64,000 nt of DNA from Hymenobacter sp. DG01 (GTDB lineage Bacteria > Bacteroidota > Bacteroidia > Cytophagales > Hymenobacteraceae), in assembly GCF_006352025.1 (NCBI RefSeq), contig NZ_CP040936.1:4652001-4716000 (forward strand), read 5' to 3'. Within the stretch, counting starts at the first letter, position 1. Each line of letters begins with the position of its first letter. The position numbers were made by a program, and so were the translations under genes. The notes under the pieces are model-generated. The model worked only from the letters and a program-made list of their open reading frames with translations, was not told the DNA's origin and ran no database searches. Below are positions 58,269-64,000 of this stretch, piece after piece.

Positions 58269-59369
58269 TTATTTCCCAGGCTCCGTGATAAAGTTGGGCA
58301 GGCCGAGTTTGCTGCGGCGGCCGCCGAGCTTTAAGCCGTTGTCGATATACTTGGCGGTGGCGGAGTTGGGGTTCTGGATGATGCCCAGGAACATATTGTC
58401 CTCGCGGGCCACGTAGATGTTACCGTCGGGGGCACGTTGCAGGGAGCCTACTTTGCGGTTAGCCGATTTGCCGACCACGGTGGCTTTGCCGGTTTTCAAG
58501 TCGAACTGGAAAATCTGAGCTTCACCGCCGCCTTCGCCATTGCTGGAGCCATAGAGCTTGCTGCCATCAGGCGAAAACTCTACCCCGTAGGCTTCGGGGT
58601 AGGGTGCGAAGGATTTGGCGTTGTGCACCTGCCCGGTAGCACGGTCAAAGTCGAACACCTCGTACTTATTGGCCTCGCGCCAGAGGGCCACGGCCAGCTT
58701 GCGGCCATCGGGCGAAAACTTCATGGCCCCAATGGCGTTGCGGCCGGGGCCGGCATGCATGCTGCCCACGTTGCTCATAATAGGCTTGCTTTCCACCCCA
58801 TCAGGAGTCACCAGGAAGCTCACGAAGGCGTTGGAGTTCCAGCGGTGGGCCACAATCCAGACGTCGCGGCCGTTTTGGTGGCGCACGGCGGCCAGCTTCT
58901 CGGCCACGGGCGTGATGAGCAGGGCGTTGGAGCGGGGTACGTCGCCGAGGCCATTTTCGCGGGTCATGTCCACGATGGAGTAGCGCAGGCCGTTGGGGCC
59001 ACCCTGGGCGCCCACCGTAAACACGTAAAACACGTTGCCGCTACCCGGATCGGGCACGATGAGGGCACTTTGGGTGCTGGAGTTGGAGCCCATCAGCTTT
59101 TTACCGTTGGGCATTACCTGGTGCTGACGGTTGAATACAAATTCGCCGTTGGTGTAAAATAGCAGCTGGCCCTGCTGGTTGGTCGCCACCGCCGAGCCCT
59201 CGTAGGTGGTCATTTTGCTGGTCAGCAGGGGGGTAGGTGCAGAGCCATCAGCCGGAAACGTAAGTCCGGCCTGCTGGCCAAATAGCCAGATAGATTGCTC
59301 CCGTTGAGCCAGCACCGCACCGGGCAACAGCAGCGCCAGCAGCAACGGCAGAAGTGAAAGTCGTTTCAT
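58269..59369 (-). CDS. Secreted beta-propeller protein, lacking a sorting domain
   Basis: 366 aa from ATG 59369. Signal peptide KRLSLLPLLLALLLPGAVLAQ. Mature protein starts QREQSIWLFGQQAGLTFPADGSAPTPLL, then repeats of the type NLYFYTNG and FSPDGRKLAVALW, GVEFSPDGSKLYGSSNG, i.e. a seven-bladed propeller like those at the N-terminus of large Bacteroidota surface proteins. Here it ends right after SKLGLPNFITEPGK, with no PKD repeats or T9SS C-terminal domain. So either a stand-alone propeller or a truncated form. Confidence 0.82.
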   Translation of the reverse strand: MKRLSLLPLLLALLLPGAVLAQREQSIWLFGQQAGLTFPADGSAPTPLLTSKMTTYEGSAVATNQQGQLLFYTNGEFVFNRQHQVMPNGKKLMGSNSSTQSALIVPDPGSGNVFYVFTVGAQGGPNGLRYSIVDMTRENGLGDVPRSNALLITPVAEKLAAVRHQNGRDVWIVAHRWNSNAFVSFLVTPDGVESKPIMSNVGSMHAGPGRNAIGAMKFSPDGRKLAVALWREANKYEVFDFDRATGQVHNAKSFAPYPEAYGVEFSPDGSKLYGSSNGEGGGEAQIFQFDLKTGKATVVGKSANRKVGSLQRAPDGNIYVAREDNMFLGIIQNPNSATAKYIDNGLKLGGRRSKLGLPNFITEPGK

Positions 59370-59479
59370 AGAAGTCAGTCGTGTAAGCGCGCAGGTAGAA
59401 CGCAATTTCGTGCCAAACTAGGGTGAGAGGGTGAATGGTAACGAGGTAAAGGGTTAGGAGGGGAGGTGGCAGAACTCAT

Positions 59480-59516
59480 AGAACGTCATGTCTCGGCAAG
59501 CTCGGCATGACGTTCT
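59480..59516. repeat. Short GTCATG-type inverted repeat
   Basis: Arms AGAACGTCATG (59480-59490) and CATGACGTTCT (59506-59516) flank a GC-rich centre (TCTCGGCAAGCTCGG, itself nearly palindromic), then CTTTTT on the plus strand. Related in its ends to the 1-98 element. Confidence 0.8.
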
Positions 59517-59550
59517 TTTTACCCTATTATCTCATTACCCCATCACATCA

Positions 59551-60108
59551 CTAAATTTCCCACTCTCCGGCCAGCAGGCGTGGGATGATGGGTTGGATAA
59601 TGCGGTAGCTGGCACCCCACAACGGGTAATTATTGCCCACGCGGTAGAACGGCACGAGGCGGGGGCCGGGCCAACCGGCTAGCTGCCAGGTTTCCTCAGT
59701 ATGGTTCGTGACGTCGGAGAGGTGGCGCAGCGGAATCTCCAGCACCTCATCAATTTCCGAGGTTTGCCACTGCCAGACTTCCGGCCGCCGGATACGGCCC
59801 AGAAACGGCGCGATGCGGAAGCCGCTGGGCACTGCTACGGGAGGTAGGGCGGCCAGCACTTCCACGTTGGAAGGGGGTAGGCTGACTTCCTCGAACGCTT
59901 CACGCAGGGCCGTGGCCTGCAGGTTTTCGTCCTCGGGCTCGTGCTTGCCACCGGGGAAAGCCAGCTGGCCGCCGTGCACGCCAAACGCCGCCCGGCGCAC
60001 CATCACTACCTGAATTTCGCCGTGCTCGTCGCGAAACACGGGCACCAGCACGGCCGACTCGCGCAGGTTTTTCGGAACAATGAAATCGTAAATGCTAGGG
60101 GTTGCCAT
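59551..60108 (-). CDS. Nudix CoA pyrophosphatase-type hydrolase
   Basis: 185 aa from ATG 60108 (frame open to 60171). Nudix box in GGKHEPEDENLQATALREAFEEVSL (about 55-79) with the REx2EE pattern, preceded by the NudL-type LVPVFRDEHGEIQVVMVRR and the UPF0035-like HGGQLAFPGGK. NudL/YeaB enzymes hydrolyse CoA and related diphosphates. The start ATG 60108 is supported by a near-match promoter box (TACCTTGC) upstream on the minus strand. The L,D-transpeptidase gene ends 37 bases upstream in the same direction. Confidence 0.9.
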   Translation of the reverse strand: MATPSIYDFIVPKNLRESAVLVPVFRDEHGEIQVVMVRRAAFGVHGGQLAFPGGKHEPEDENLQATALREAFEEVSLPPSNVEVLAALPPVAVPSGFRIAPFLGRIRRPEVWQWQTSEIDEVLEIPLRHLSDVTNHTEETWQLAGWPGPRLVPFYRVGNNYPLWGASYRIIQPIIPRLLAGEWEI

Positions 60109-60145
60109 GGGTGCAAGGTACGCACCGCTCGGCCTCCCTGTTCGG

Positions 60146-60901
60146 CTAGCGCACGGAGTACGCCCCGGCATTGCCCACGGTAACTAAGGGCAGTTGGCGG
60201 TTATCCTCAAAATATTGATAGCCTTCGGCCAACTGCTGCCAGAACCCCAGGTGCGGGCTCATCAGGTGGCGGGCCAGGTTCTCAGGGGTAAGCTCAAAGG
60301 GGAAAATGTGAACCGGAATAGCCGTTTGCCCAGCCGCGCGGGCCTCCACGGCCAGCACGTACAGCTCCCGGATTCCGGCGTCGGTGATGGGTAGGCAGCC
60401 GATGGTGACGTTGGAGCCGTGAATGAAGATGTCATTGCCGGGGTCGAGGGTGGCGCTGCGGTACCGGTCGGCGGCGTTGGGGTAGTCGAGGCCCAGGGAC
60501 AGGTGATACTTGCTGTCGGGGTTGAACCGGTCGATGGTGTAGAAGCCTTCCGGAATCTGACCGTCGCCGGCCTGGCGCTTGGGCCCGAGTGTGCCCGAGG
60601 TGCCGGCCAGCCGGAAGGTGCGCAGCAGCACAAACTGCCCGGTGCCCTGATTGCGGCCCCACACCTCCAGCCGCCGCCCTACCTTAAACGCCCGCAGAAA
60701 CAGCTCCAGCCGCTCAGGCGCCAGCCCGTGCCGACGGAGCAGGGCGTGGGCGGCCGTTTCGTGCAGAGTGTAGGCCGCCCGCACGCGCGGAAACCGGAGC
60801 TGCTCGCTGCGGAACGTGGGGTTGGGCTCGGGGCGGCGGGCCGAAGAGCGGGCATAGAGGGCGAGCAGCAAGGCCGCTCCAACCAGCGCTAGAAAACGCA
60901 T
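60146..60901 (-). CDS. L,D-transpeptidase-family (YkuD-fold) protein
   Basis: 251 aa. N-terminal hydrophobic helix (LALVGAALLLALYA) as signal or anchor. The catalytic domain has GPKRQAGDGQIPEGFYTI and the active-site motif FIHGSNVTIGCLPITDAG (His and Cys of the HG...S.GC pattern, about residues 160-175). Many such bacterial proteins cross-link peptidoglycan or attach lipoproteins; others are not catalytic transpeptidases. C-terminal ~50 residues are helical. Transcribed toward the Nudix gene. Confidence 0.87.
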   Translation of the reverse strand: MRFLALVGAALLLALYARSSARRPEPNPTFRSEQLRFPRVRAAYTLHETAAHALLRRHGLAPERLELFLRAFKVGRRLEVWGRNQGTGQFVLLRTFRLAGTSGTLGPKRQAGDGQIPEGFYTIDRFNPDSKYHLSLGLDYPNAADRYRSATLDPGNDIFIHGSNVTIGCLPITDAGIRELYVLAVEARAAGQTAIPVHIFPFELTPENLARHLMSPHLGFWQQLAEGYQYFEDNRQLPLVTVGNAGAYSVR

Positions 60902-61074
60902 AGCATAAAGAATAACAGGCTCCCGAAAACGTAGCCGGGATGCAGTGCAACCTCAACGGTAACCGCTCAGGGCTTAGTATAGGCGAAGAGGTATATAGAA
61001 AAATAAACCTGATTTCTGGTTAGGTTAGGGAAGTAGAACGTCATCATCCACCGGCCGTTTTTCGTACCGCTGCT

Positions 61075-62064
61075 ATGCCTTCCGCTTCTGCCCTTTCCGT
61101 GGCTGCTCCCGCAGTAGCCTACCGCCCCGATCCGCTGGGTCACGATTTTGAACAGCTCGTGCTTCCCCAGCCCCACGATTATGAGGGCCGGGTGCAGGCC
61201 GTGCTGGTGCGCTACCGCCGCGAGCCGCCACAACCTGCCGGCCGGGCGGTGCTCTACGTGCACGGCTTCAACGACTACTTTTTTCAGCGCGAAATGGCCG
61301 TGGAGTACACCCGGCACGGCTGCCGGTTCTTCGCCCTCGATTTGCGCAAGTACGGCCGGGCCCTGCTACCCCACCAGCGGCCCAACAACGTGCGCGACCT
61401 GACCGAATACTTCGCCGATCTGGATGCGGCCCTGGCTCAGCTGCGGGCCGAAGGCTACGCGGATGTGGTACTAAGCGGGCACTCTACCGGCGGCCTCATC
61501 ACAGCCCTGTATGCGGCCCAGCGCCCCGAAGCCGGGCTGACGGCGTTGGTGCTGAACAGCCCGTTTCTGGAGCTGCGCCAGCCCTGGCTGCGGCGGCACG
61601 TAGCGGTGCCCCTGGCCGTGGCCGTGGGCGCCCGCTGGCCCGATTTGCCCCTGCCCGCTGGCCTACCCGATACTTACGGCCAAAGCCTGCACCGGGCCTA
61701 CCGCGGCTGCTGGGACTACGACCTGGCCTGGAAGCCTAACCACGTTTTTCGGGTGAATGCAGGGTGGCTACGGGCAATCCGGCGGGGTCAGGCACAAGTA
61801 CGACGCGGACTGGGGCTGCCCCTGCCGGTGCTGGTACTCCACGCCGAGCGCAGCGCCGGCGGCAGCAGTTGGCACCCCGACTTCCAGCGCGCCGACATCG
61901 TCCTGAACGTGGCCCACATCAAAGCCCTGGCCCCGCGCCTGGGTTCGCAGGTAACCGTGCAAGCCATACCCGGCGCCGTCCACGATGTCTTTCTATCGGC
62001 CCCAGAAGTGCGCGCCTCGGCGTATGAGCAAGTGTTTCAGTGGCTGGCTGAAGTGGTGAAATAA
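61075..62064 (+). CDS. Alpha/beta-hydrolase (serine hydrolase)
   Basis: 329 aa, no signal peptide. Alpha/beta-fold lipase/esterase type. Nucleophile elbow GHSTGG (about residue 141) with the oxyanion region VLYVHGFNDYFFQ and the acid/His toward the C-terminus (VLVLHAERSAGG and AVHDVFL). The region around MAVEYTRHGCRFFALDLRKYG fits monoacylglycerol lipase-like enzymes. Substrate unknown. The gene is followed by a long inverted repeat. Confidence 0.87.
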   Translation: MPSASALSVAAPAVAYRPDPLGHDFEQLVLPQPHDYEGRVQAVLVRYRREPPQPAGRAVLYVHGFNDYFFQREMAVEYTRHGCRFFALDLRKYGRALLPHQRPNNVRDLTEYFADLDAALAQLRAEGYADVVLSGHSTGGLITALYAAQRPEAGLTALVLNSPFLELRQPWLRRHVAVPLAVAVGARWPDLPLPAGLPDTYGQSLHRAYRGCWDYDLAWKPNHVFRVNAGWLRAIRRGQAQVRRGLGLPLPVLVLHAERSAGGSSWHPDFQRADIVLNVAHIKALAPRLGSQVTVQAIPGAVHDVFLSAPEVRASAYEQVFQWLAEVVK

Positions 62065-62122
62065 GGTTGCTGAAACATCTCACGGTAGCACATGCTACCC
62101 TCAAGCCGTAACTGAAACCCAG

Positions 62123-62254
62123 AGCTAGCAACTAGTTCCCCTCCTCAGATGAGGAGGGGCTAGGGATGGTTGAAAGACTAGAGCTAGTAAGTCGTTCAAC
62201 GAGTAGTCAACCACCCCCAACCCCTCCTCATCTGAGGAGGGGAACTAGTCGCTA
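62123..62254. repeat. Very long inverted repeat with self-complementary core
   Basis: Arms of about 45 bases (62123-62172 and 62202-62254) with few mismatches; each arm contains the perfect palindrome CCCCTCCTCATCTGAGGAGGGG or its reverse. The arms meet around a 30-base centre. It lies between the hydrolase gene and the DUF4174 gene, and could be a processing or terminator structure or a mobile repeat. Confidence 0.9.
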
Positions 62255-62285
62255 GACTTAGCCTCCACTTCACTGTTTCTTGCCC

Positions 62286-62732
62286 ATGACGACTTTTCTT
62301 TCCCTTATCAGTGGTGTGGCAGGCGCATTGCTTCTGGGTAGCACCCTTGGGCCAGCGCAAATCCTACCCCCAACCCCTCTGTCAACCCTCGTGAAGGAGG
62401 CCAAATGGCAGAAACGGGTGCTGCTGCTTTGCGCGCCCACTCCCGACGATGCCGAGCTGCGCCAACAGAAGCAGCTTCTGGGCCCTGTGAAGGCCGACTT
62501 AAACACCCGCGACCTGCTGGTGCGGGAGGTTGTCTGGAGTCAGCTTCCAGCGGCCGACCAGCGCTATTTGAGCCAGAAGCTGGGGGTAGGCGGTACGGCT
62601 TTCCAAGCTGTGCTGATTGGAAAGGATGGCGGAGTAAAGCGGCGCGAAACCAAGGCTTTGCCGCCGGCCCAGCTGTTTGCTACCATTGATGCCATGCCCA
62701 TGCGCCAGCAGGAAATGAAGCGGCCCCACTAG
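62286..62732 (+). CDS. DUF4174-family exported protein
   Basis: 148 aa from ATG 62286 (TTG two codons upstream). Signal peptide TTFLSLISGVAGALLLGSTLGPAQ. Mature part has the DUF4174 phrases KRVLLLCAPTPDDAELRQQKQLL and FQAVLIGKDGGVKRRETKALPP. A thioredoxin-like fold is suspected for this family; there is no redox CxxC. Role unknown. Confidence 0.82.
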   Translation: MTTFLSLISGVAGALLLGSTLGPAQILPPTPLSTLVKEAKWQKRVLLLCAPTPDDAELRQQKQLLGPVKADLNTRDLLVREVVWSQLPAADQRYLSQKLGVGGTAFQAVLIGKDGGVKRRETKALPPAQLFATIDAMPMRQQEMKRPH

Positions 62733-62874
62733 CAGCGGCAACAACTCAGCAAAAGTTGAGAATAGCAAGCTGCCGCATCATCGGCCTTCTTCTGCACTTG
62801 GCGCACCAGCAGTTGACTGGGGCTGACGAATATACCATCTTGCCCGCATCGTTATCTTTCTGAGCTAGTTGGTT

Positions 62875-63666
62875 ATGAAAAAGCGCTTACTCCCTGCGGC
62901 CGTTATTCTGGTAGCCTTCCTGGTGGCTCTGTACGGGGCTCGTTATGTCAATCCGCTGCTGGGATACAACTCGCGGCAGGCTACAGACCTGGTGTTTTCC
63001 TTGCAACGGGCGGCCTGGTGGCTCGGAGTGCCCATGCTCACGCTGGCTGCCTTGTACGGGTGGCGCCGGGTGCTACCGGAACTGGGCTGGCAAGCCTCGG
63101 TAGGCAGTGGCCTGCTGATGGGCCTGGGCTGCACCTTGCCCATGTTGCTGGGCTATGCCGGGGCGTTCCAGTTTACTTCCGCCGCTGGCCCCGAGCTGTT
63201 CTCAAAATTACTGCGGGGCGCCTGGTGGGCTGGGATAAGCGAGGAAACGCTGTTTCGGGGCTTTCTATTTGGGCAGCTTTACCGGCGGGTGCGGCTGCAT
63301 TGGCTGCTGGCGGTGCTGGTCCAATCCGGTTTCTTTGCTTCGGTGCACCTGTACCAGAGTCACGATTGGGCATCGGCCGCCACTGTGCTGGGCGTTACGT
63401 TCTGCGGCGGCGTGTGGTTTGCCTGGCTCTACAAAAGCTGGAACAACCTGTGGGTGCCCGTATTTCTGCACATCTTCATGAACGCCTGGTGGATGCTCTT
63501 CGAGGTGTCGGATACGGCCGTGGGCAGCCTGTGGGCCAACGTATTCCGCGGCCTGACCATTGTCCTGTCAATTGTGGGTACGGTGTGGCACCTACGCCGC
63601 CAGCGTGTGGCAGCCAAGCCAGAAAGCGTCCCGGAATGGACAGGCGTGGCGGAGGCCATCCGCTAA
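62875..63666 (+). CDS. CPBP-family intramembrane protease (CAAX-like)
   Basis: 263 aa from ATG 62875 (TTG two codons upstream). About seven hydrophobic helices. CPBP motifs: SEETLFRGFLFGQLY (the EExxxR box, about 122-136), FFASVHLYQS (about 155) and FLHIFMNAWW (about 197), together the putative glutamic-protease site. Members cleave peptides in the membrane or process bacteriocin-like peptides and prenylated proteins in other organisms. Its target is unknown. Confidence 0.9.
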   Translation: MKKRLLPAAVILVAFLVALYGARYVNPLLGYNSRQATDLVFSLQRAAWWLGVPMLTLAALYGWRRVLPELGWQASVGSGLLMGLGCTLPMLLGYAGAFQFTSAAGPELFSKLLRGAWWAGISEETLFRGFLFGQLYRRVRLHWLLAVLVQSGFFASVHLYQSHDWASAATVLGVTFCGGVWFAWLYKSWNNLWVPVFLHIFMNAWWMLFEVSDTAVGSLWANVFRGLTIVLSIVGTVWHLRRQRVAAKPESVPEWTGVAEAIR

Positions 63667-63675
63667 CCATAAAAA

Positions 63676-63746
63676 GGCTACCCCTGAAAACGGCGTGAAC
63701 CCTACCCGGCAGCCTGGTAGGGTTCACGCCGTTTTCAGGGGTAGCC
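63676..63746. repeat. Perfect 31-bp inverted repeat (hairpin)
   Basis: Arms GGCTACCCCTGAAAACGGCG... (63676-63706) and exact reverse complement (63716-63746), with a 9-base loop. Lies between the CPBP gene and the convergent SDR gene. Its perfection also makes it translate into nearly the same peptide on both strands; I do not treat either reading as a gene. Probable bidirectional terminator. Confidence 0.95.
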
Positions 63747-63802
63747 CGCACATCATGGCGGAACGGTAAAATCACCCGTTCGCCATTTCAGTATCTGACC
63801 AC

Positions 63803-64000
63803 TTAGCCAATGCTACGGATTACGCCGCCATCAACTCGTACGGAGGCGCCGTTGGTGGCTACCGACAAGGGACTGGCGAGGTAGGCTACCATGTTGGCAA
63901 TTTCCTCGGGGGTGATGAAACGCTGGAGCAGGGACGAGGGGCGGGCGTCGCGGAAGAACTCGTGCTCGGCTTCCTGGCGGGTTTTGCCTTCGCCGGCCAG
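63803..64000 (-). CDS. SDR-family oxidoreductase, C-terminal part (truncated by window end)
   Basis: Last 65 codons of a short-chain dehydrogenase/reductase; the start is beyond the right end. The visible part reads LAGEGKTRQEAEHEFF, then PSSLLQRFITPEEIANMV and LASPLSVATNGASVRVDGGV, the typical SDR C-terminus (SxxSxxxxTGxxxxVDGG pattern). Stop at 63803-63805. Convergent with the CPBP gene. Substrate not determinable. Confidence 0.85.
   Translation of the reverse strand: MAGEGKTRQEAEHEFFRDARPSSLLQRFITPEEIANMVAYLASPLSVATNGASVRVDGGVIRSIG

Noticed and set aside
58100..58334. Short plus-strand frames in the 58.1-58.3 kb gap
   Set aside because: They lie in the long inverted repeat and have no protein features.
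63476..63775. Two matching open frames on opposite strands
   Set aside because: Both are produced by the perfect palindrome at 63676-63746; not protein evidence.

Overview
The window looks like chromosomal DNA of a Hymenobacter-like member of the Bacteroidota (Cytophagales, Hymenobacteraceae). Evidence: high GC; proteins typical of that phylum (a type IX secretion cargo with a C-terminal sorting domain, DUF5916 and DUF5723 outer-membrane proteins, a LptD-like assembly protein, and a Rho factor with a long disordered insertion); several Bacteroidota-type -7 promoter boxes (TAnnTTTG); and pyrimidine-rich leaders without Shine-Dalgarno sequences before most start codons. I saw no rRNA, tRNA, CRISPR array, insertion sequence or phage gene. 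The genus assignment is inference.

Layout. 0-9.3 kb: a family-9 glycosyltransferase, an OsmC protein, a UBP zinc-finger protein, serS, rho, a T9SS cargo protein, a DsbA-family protein and a lipoprotein. 9.3-11.6 kb: a leftward group of a UbiA prenyltransferase, a methyltransferase and a small membrane protein. 12.0-14.8 kb: a membrane protein, a winged-helix regulator and a DUF4173 polytopic membrane protein; the first and third share a candidate operator. 15.0-18.6 kb: three small membrane-protein genes, one interrupted by an in-frame stop, then penicillin-binding protein 1A. 18.6-21.9 kb: leftward queD, folE, an SDR39U1-like epimerase and an unrecognised membrane-anchored protein. 22.2-27.2 kb: a periplasmic coiled-coil protein, an M1 peptidase fused to a probable beta-barrel, and a lipoprotein that looks like an inorganic pyrophosphatase without its catalytic residues. 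27.3-29.8 kb: the rpsP-rimM-trmD-rplS operon.

30-39 kb: a fatty-acid desaturase, a RluA-type pseudouridine synthase and panB, then an envelope cluster in which lptD diverges from an amidase and an MCE (MlaD-like) gene, followed by a biotin-dependent acyl-CoA carboxylase beta subunit. 39-49 kb: mixed housekeeping genes, namely pyruvate:quinone oxidoreductase, a SirB1-like transglutaminase-fold protein, a redoxin, a phosphopantetheinyl transferase, a WD40 protein, a DivIVA-domain protein and folB. 49-52.6 kb: a BlaI-type repressor and an M56 (BlaR1-type) membrane peptidase, preceded by three copies of the dyad TACGA-N6-TCGTA placed around a good promoter. 52.8-64 kb: DUF5916, meaB, DUF5723, a secreted beta-propeller, a Nudix CoA pyrophosphatase, an L,D-transpeptidase-like protein, an alpha/beta hydrolase, a DUF4174 protein, a CPBP protease and the 3' end of an SDR gene.

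Most striking points. (1) The BlaI/M56 pair has a triple operator array, and its M56 protein carries, in place of a beta-lactam sensor, a long charged heptad-repeat region and a duplicated ~50-residue C-terminal domain. (2) A regulator/DUF4173 operon has two matching CTTTG-N5-CAAAGT operators. (3) A lipoprotein pseudo-pyrophosphatase has a 51-bp palindrome exactly where the family's catalytic Asp loop should be. (4) Several long inverted repeats lie between genes, three of them sharing a GTCATG terminus. Together the gene content is dominated by cell-envelope construction, folate/pterin synthesis and translation.
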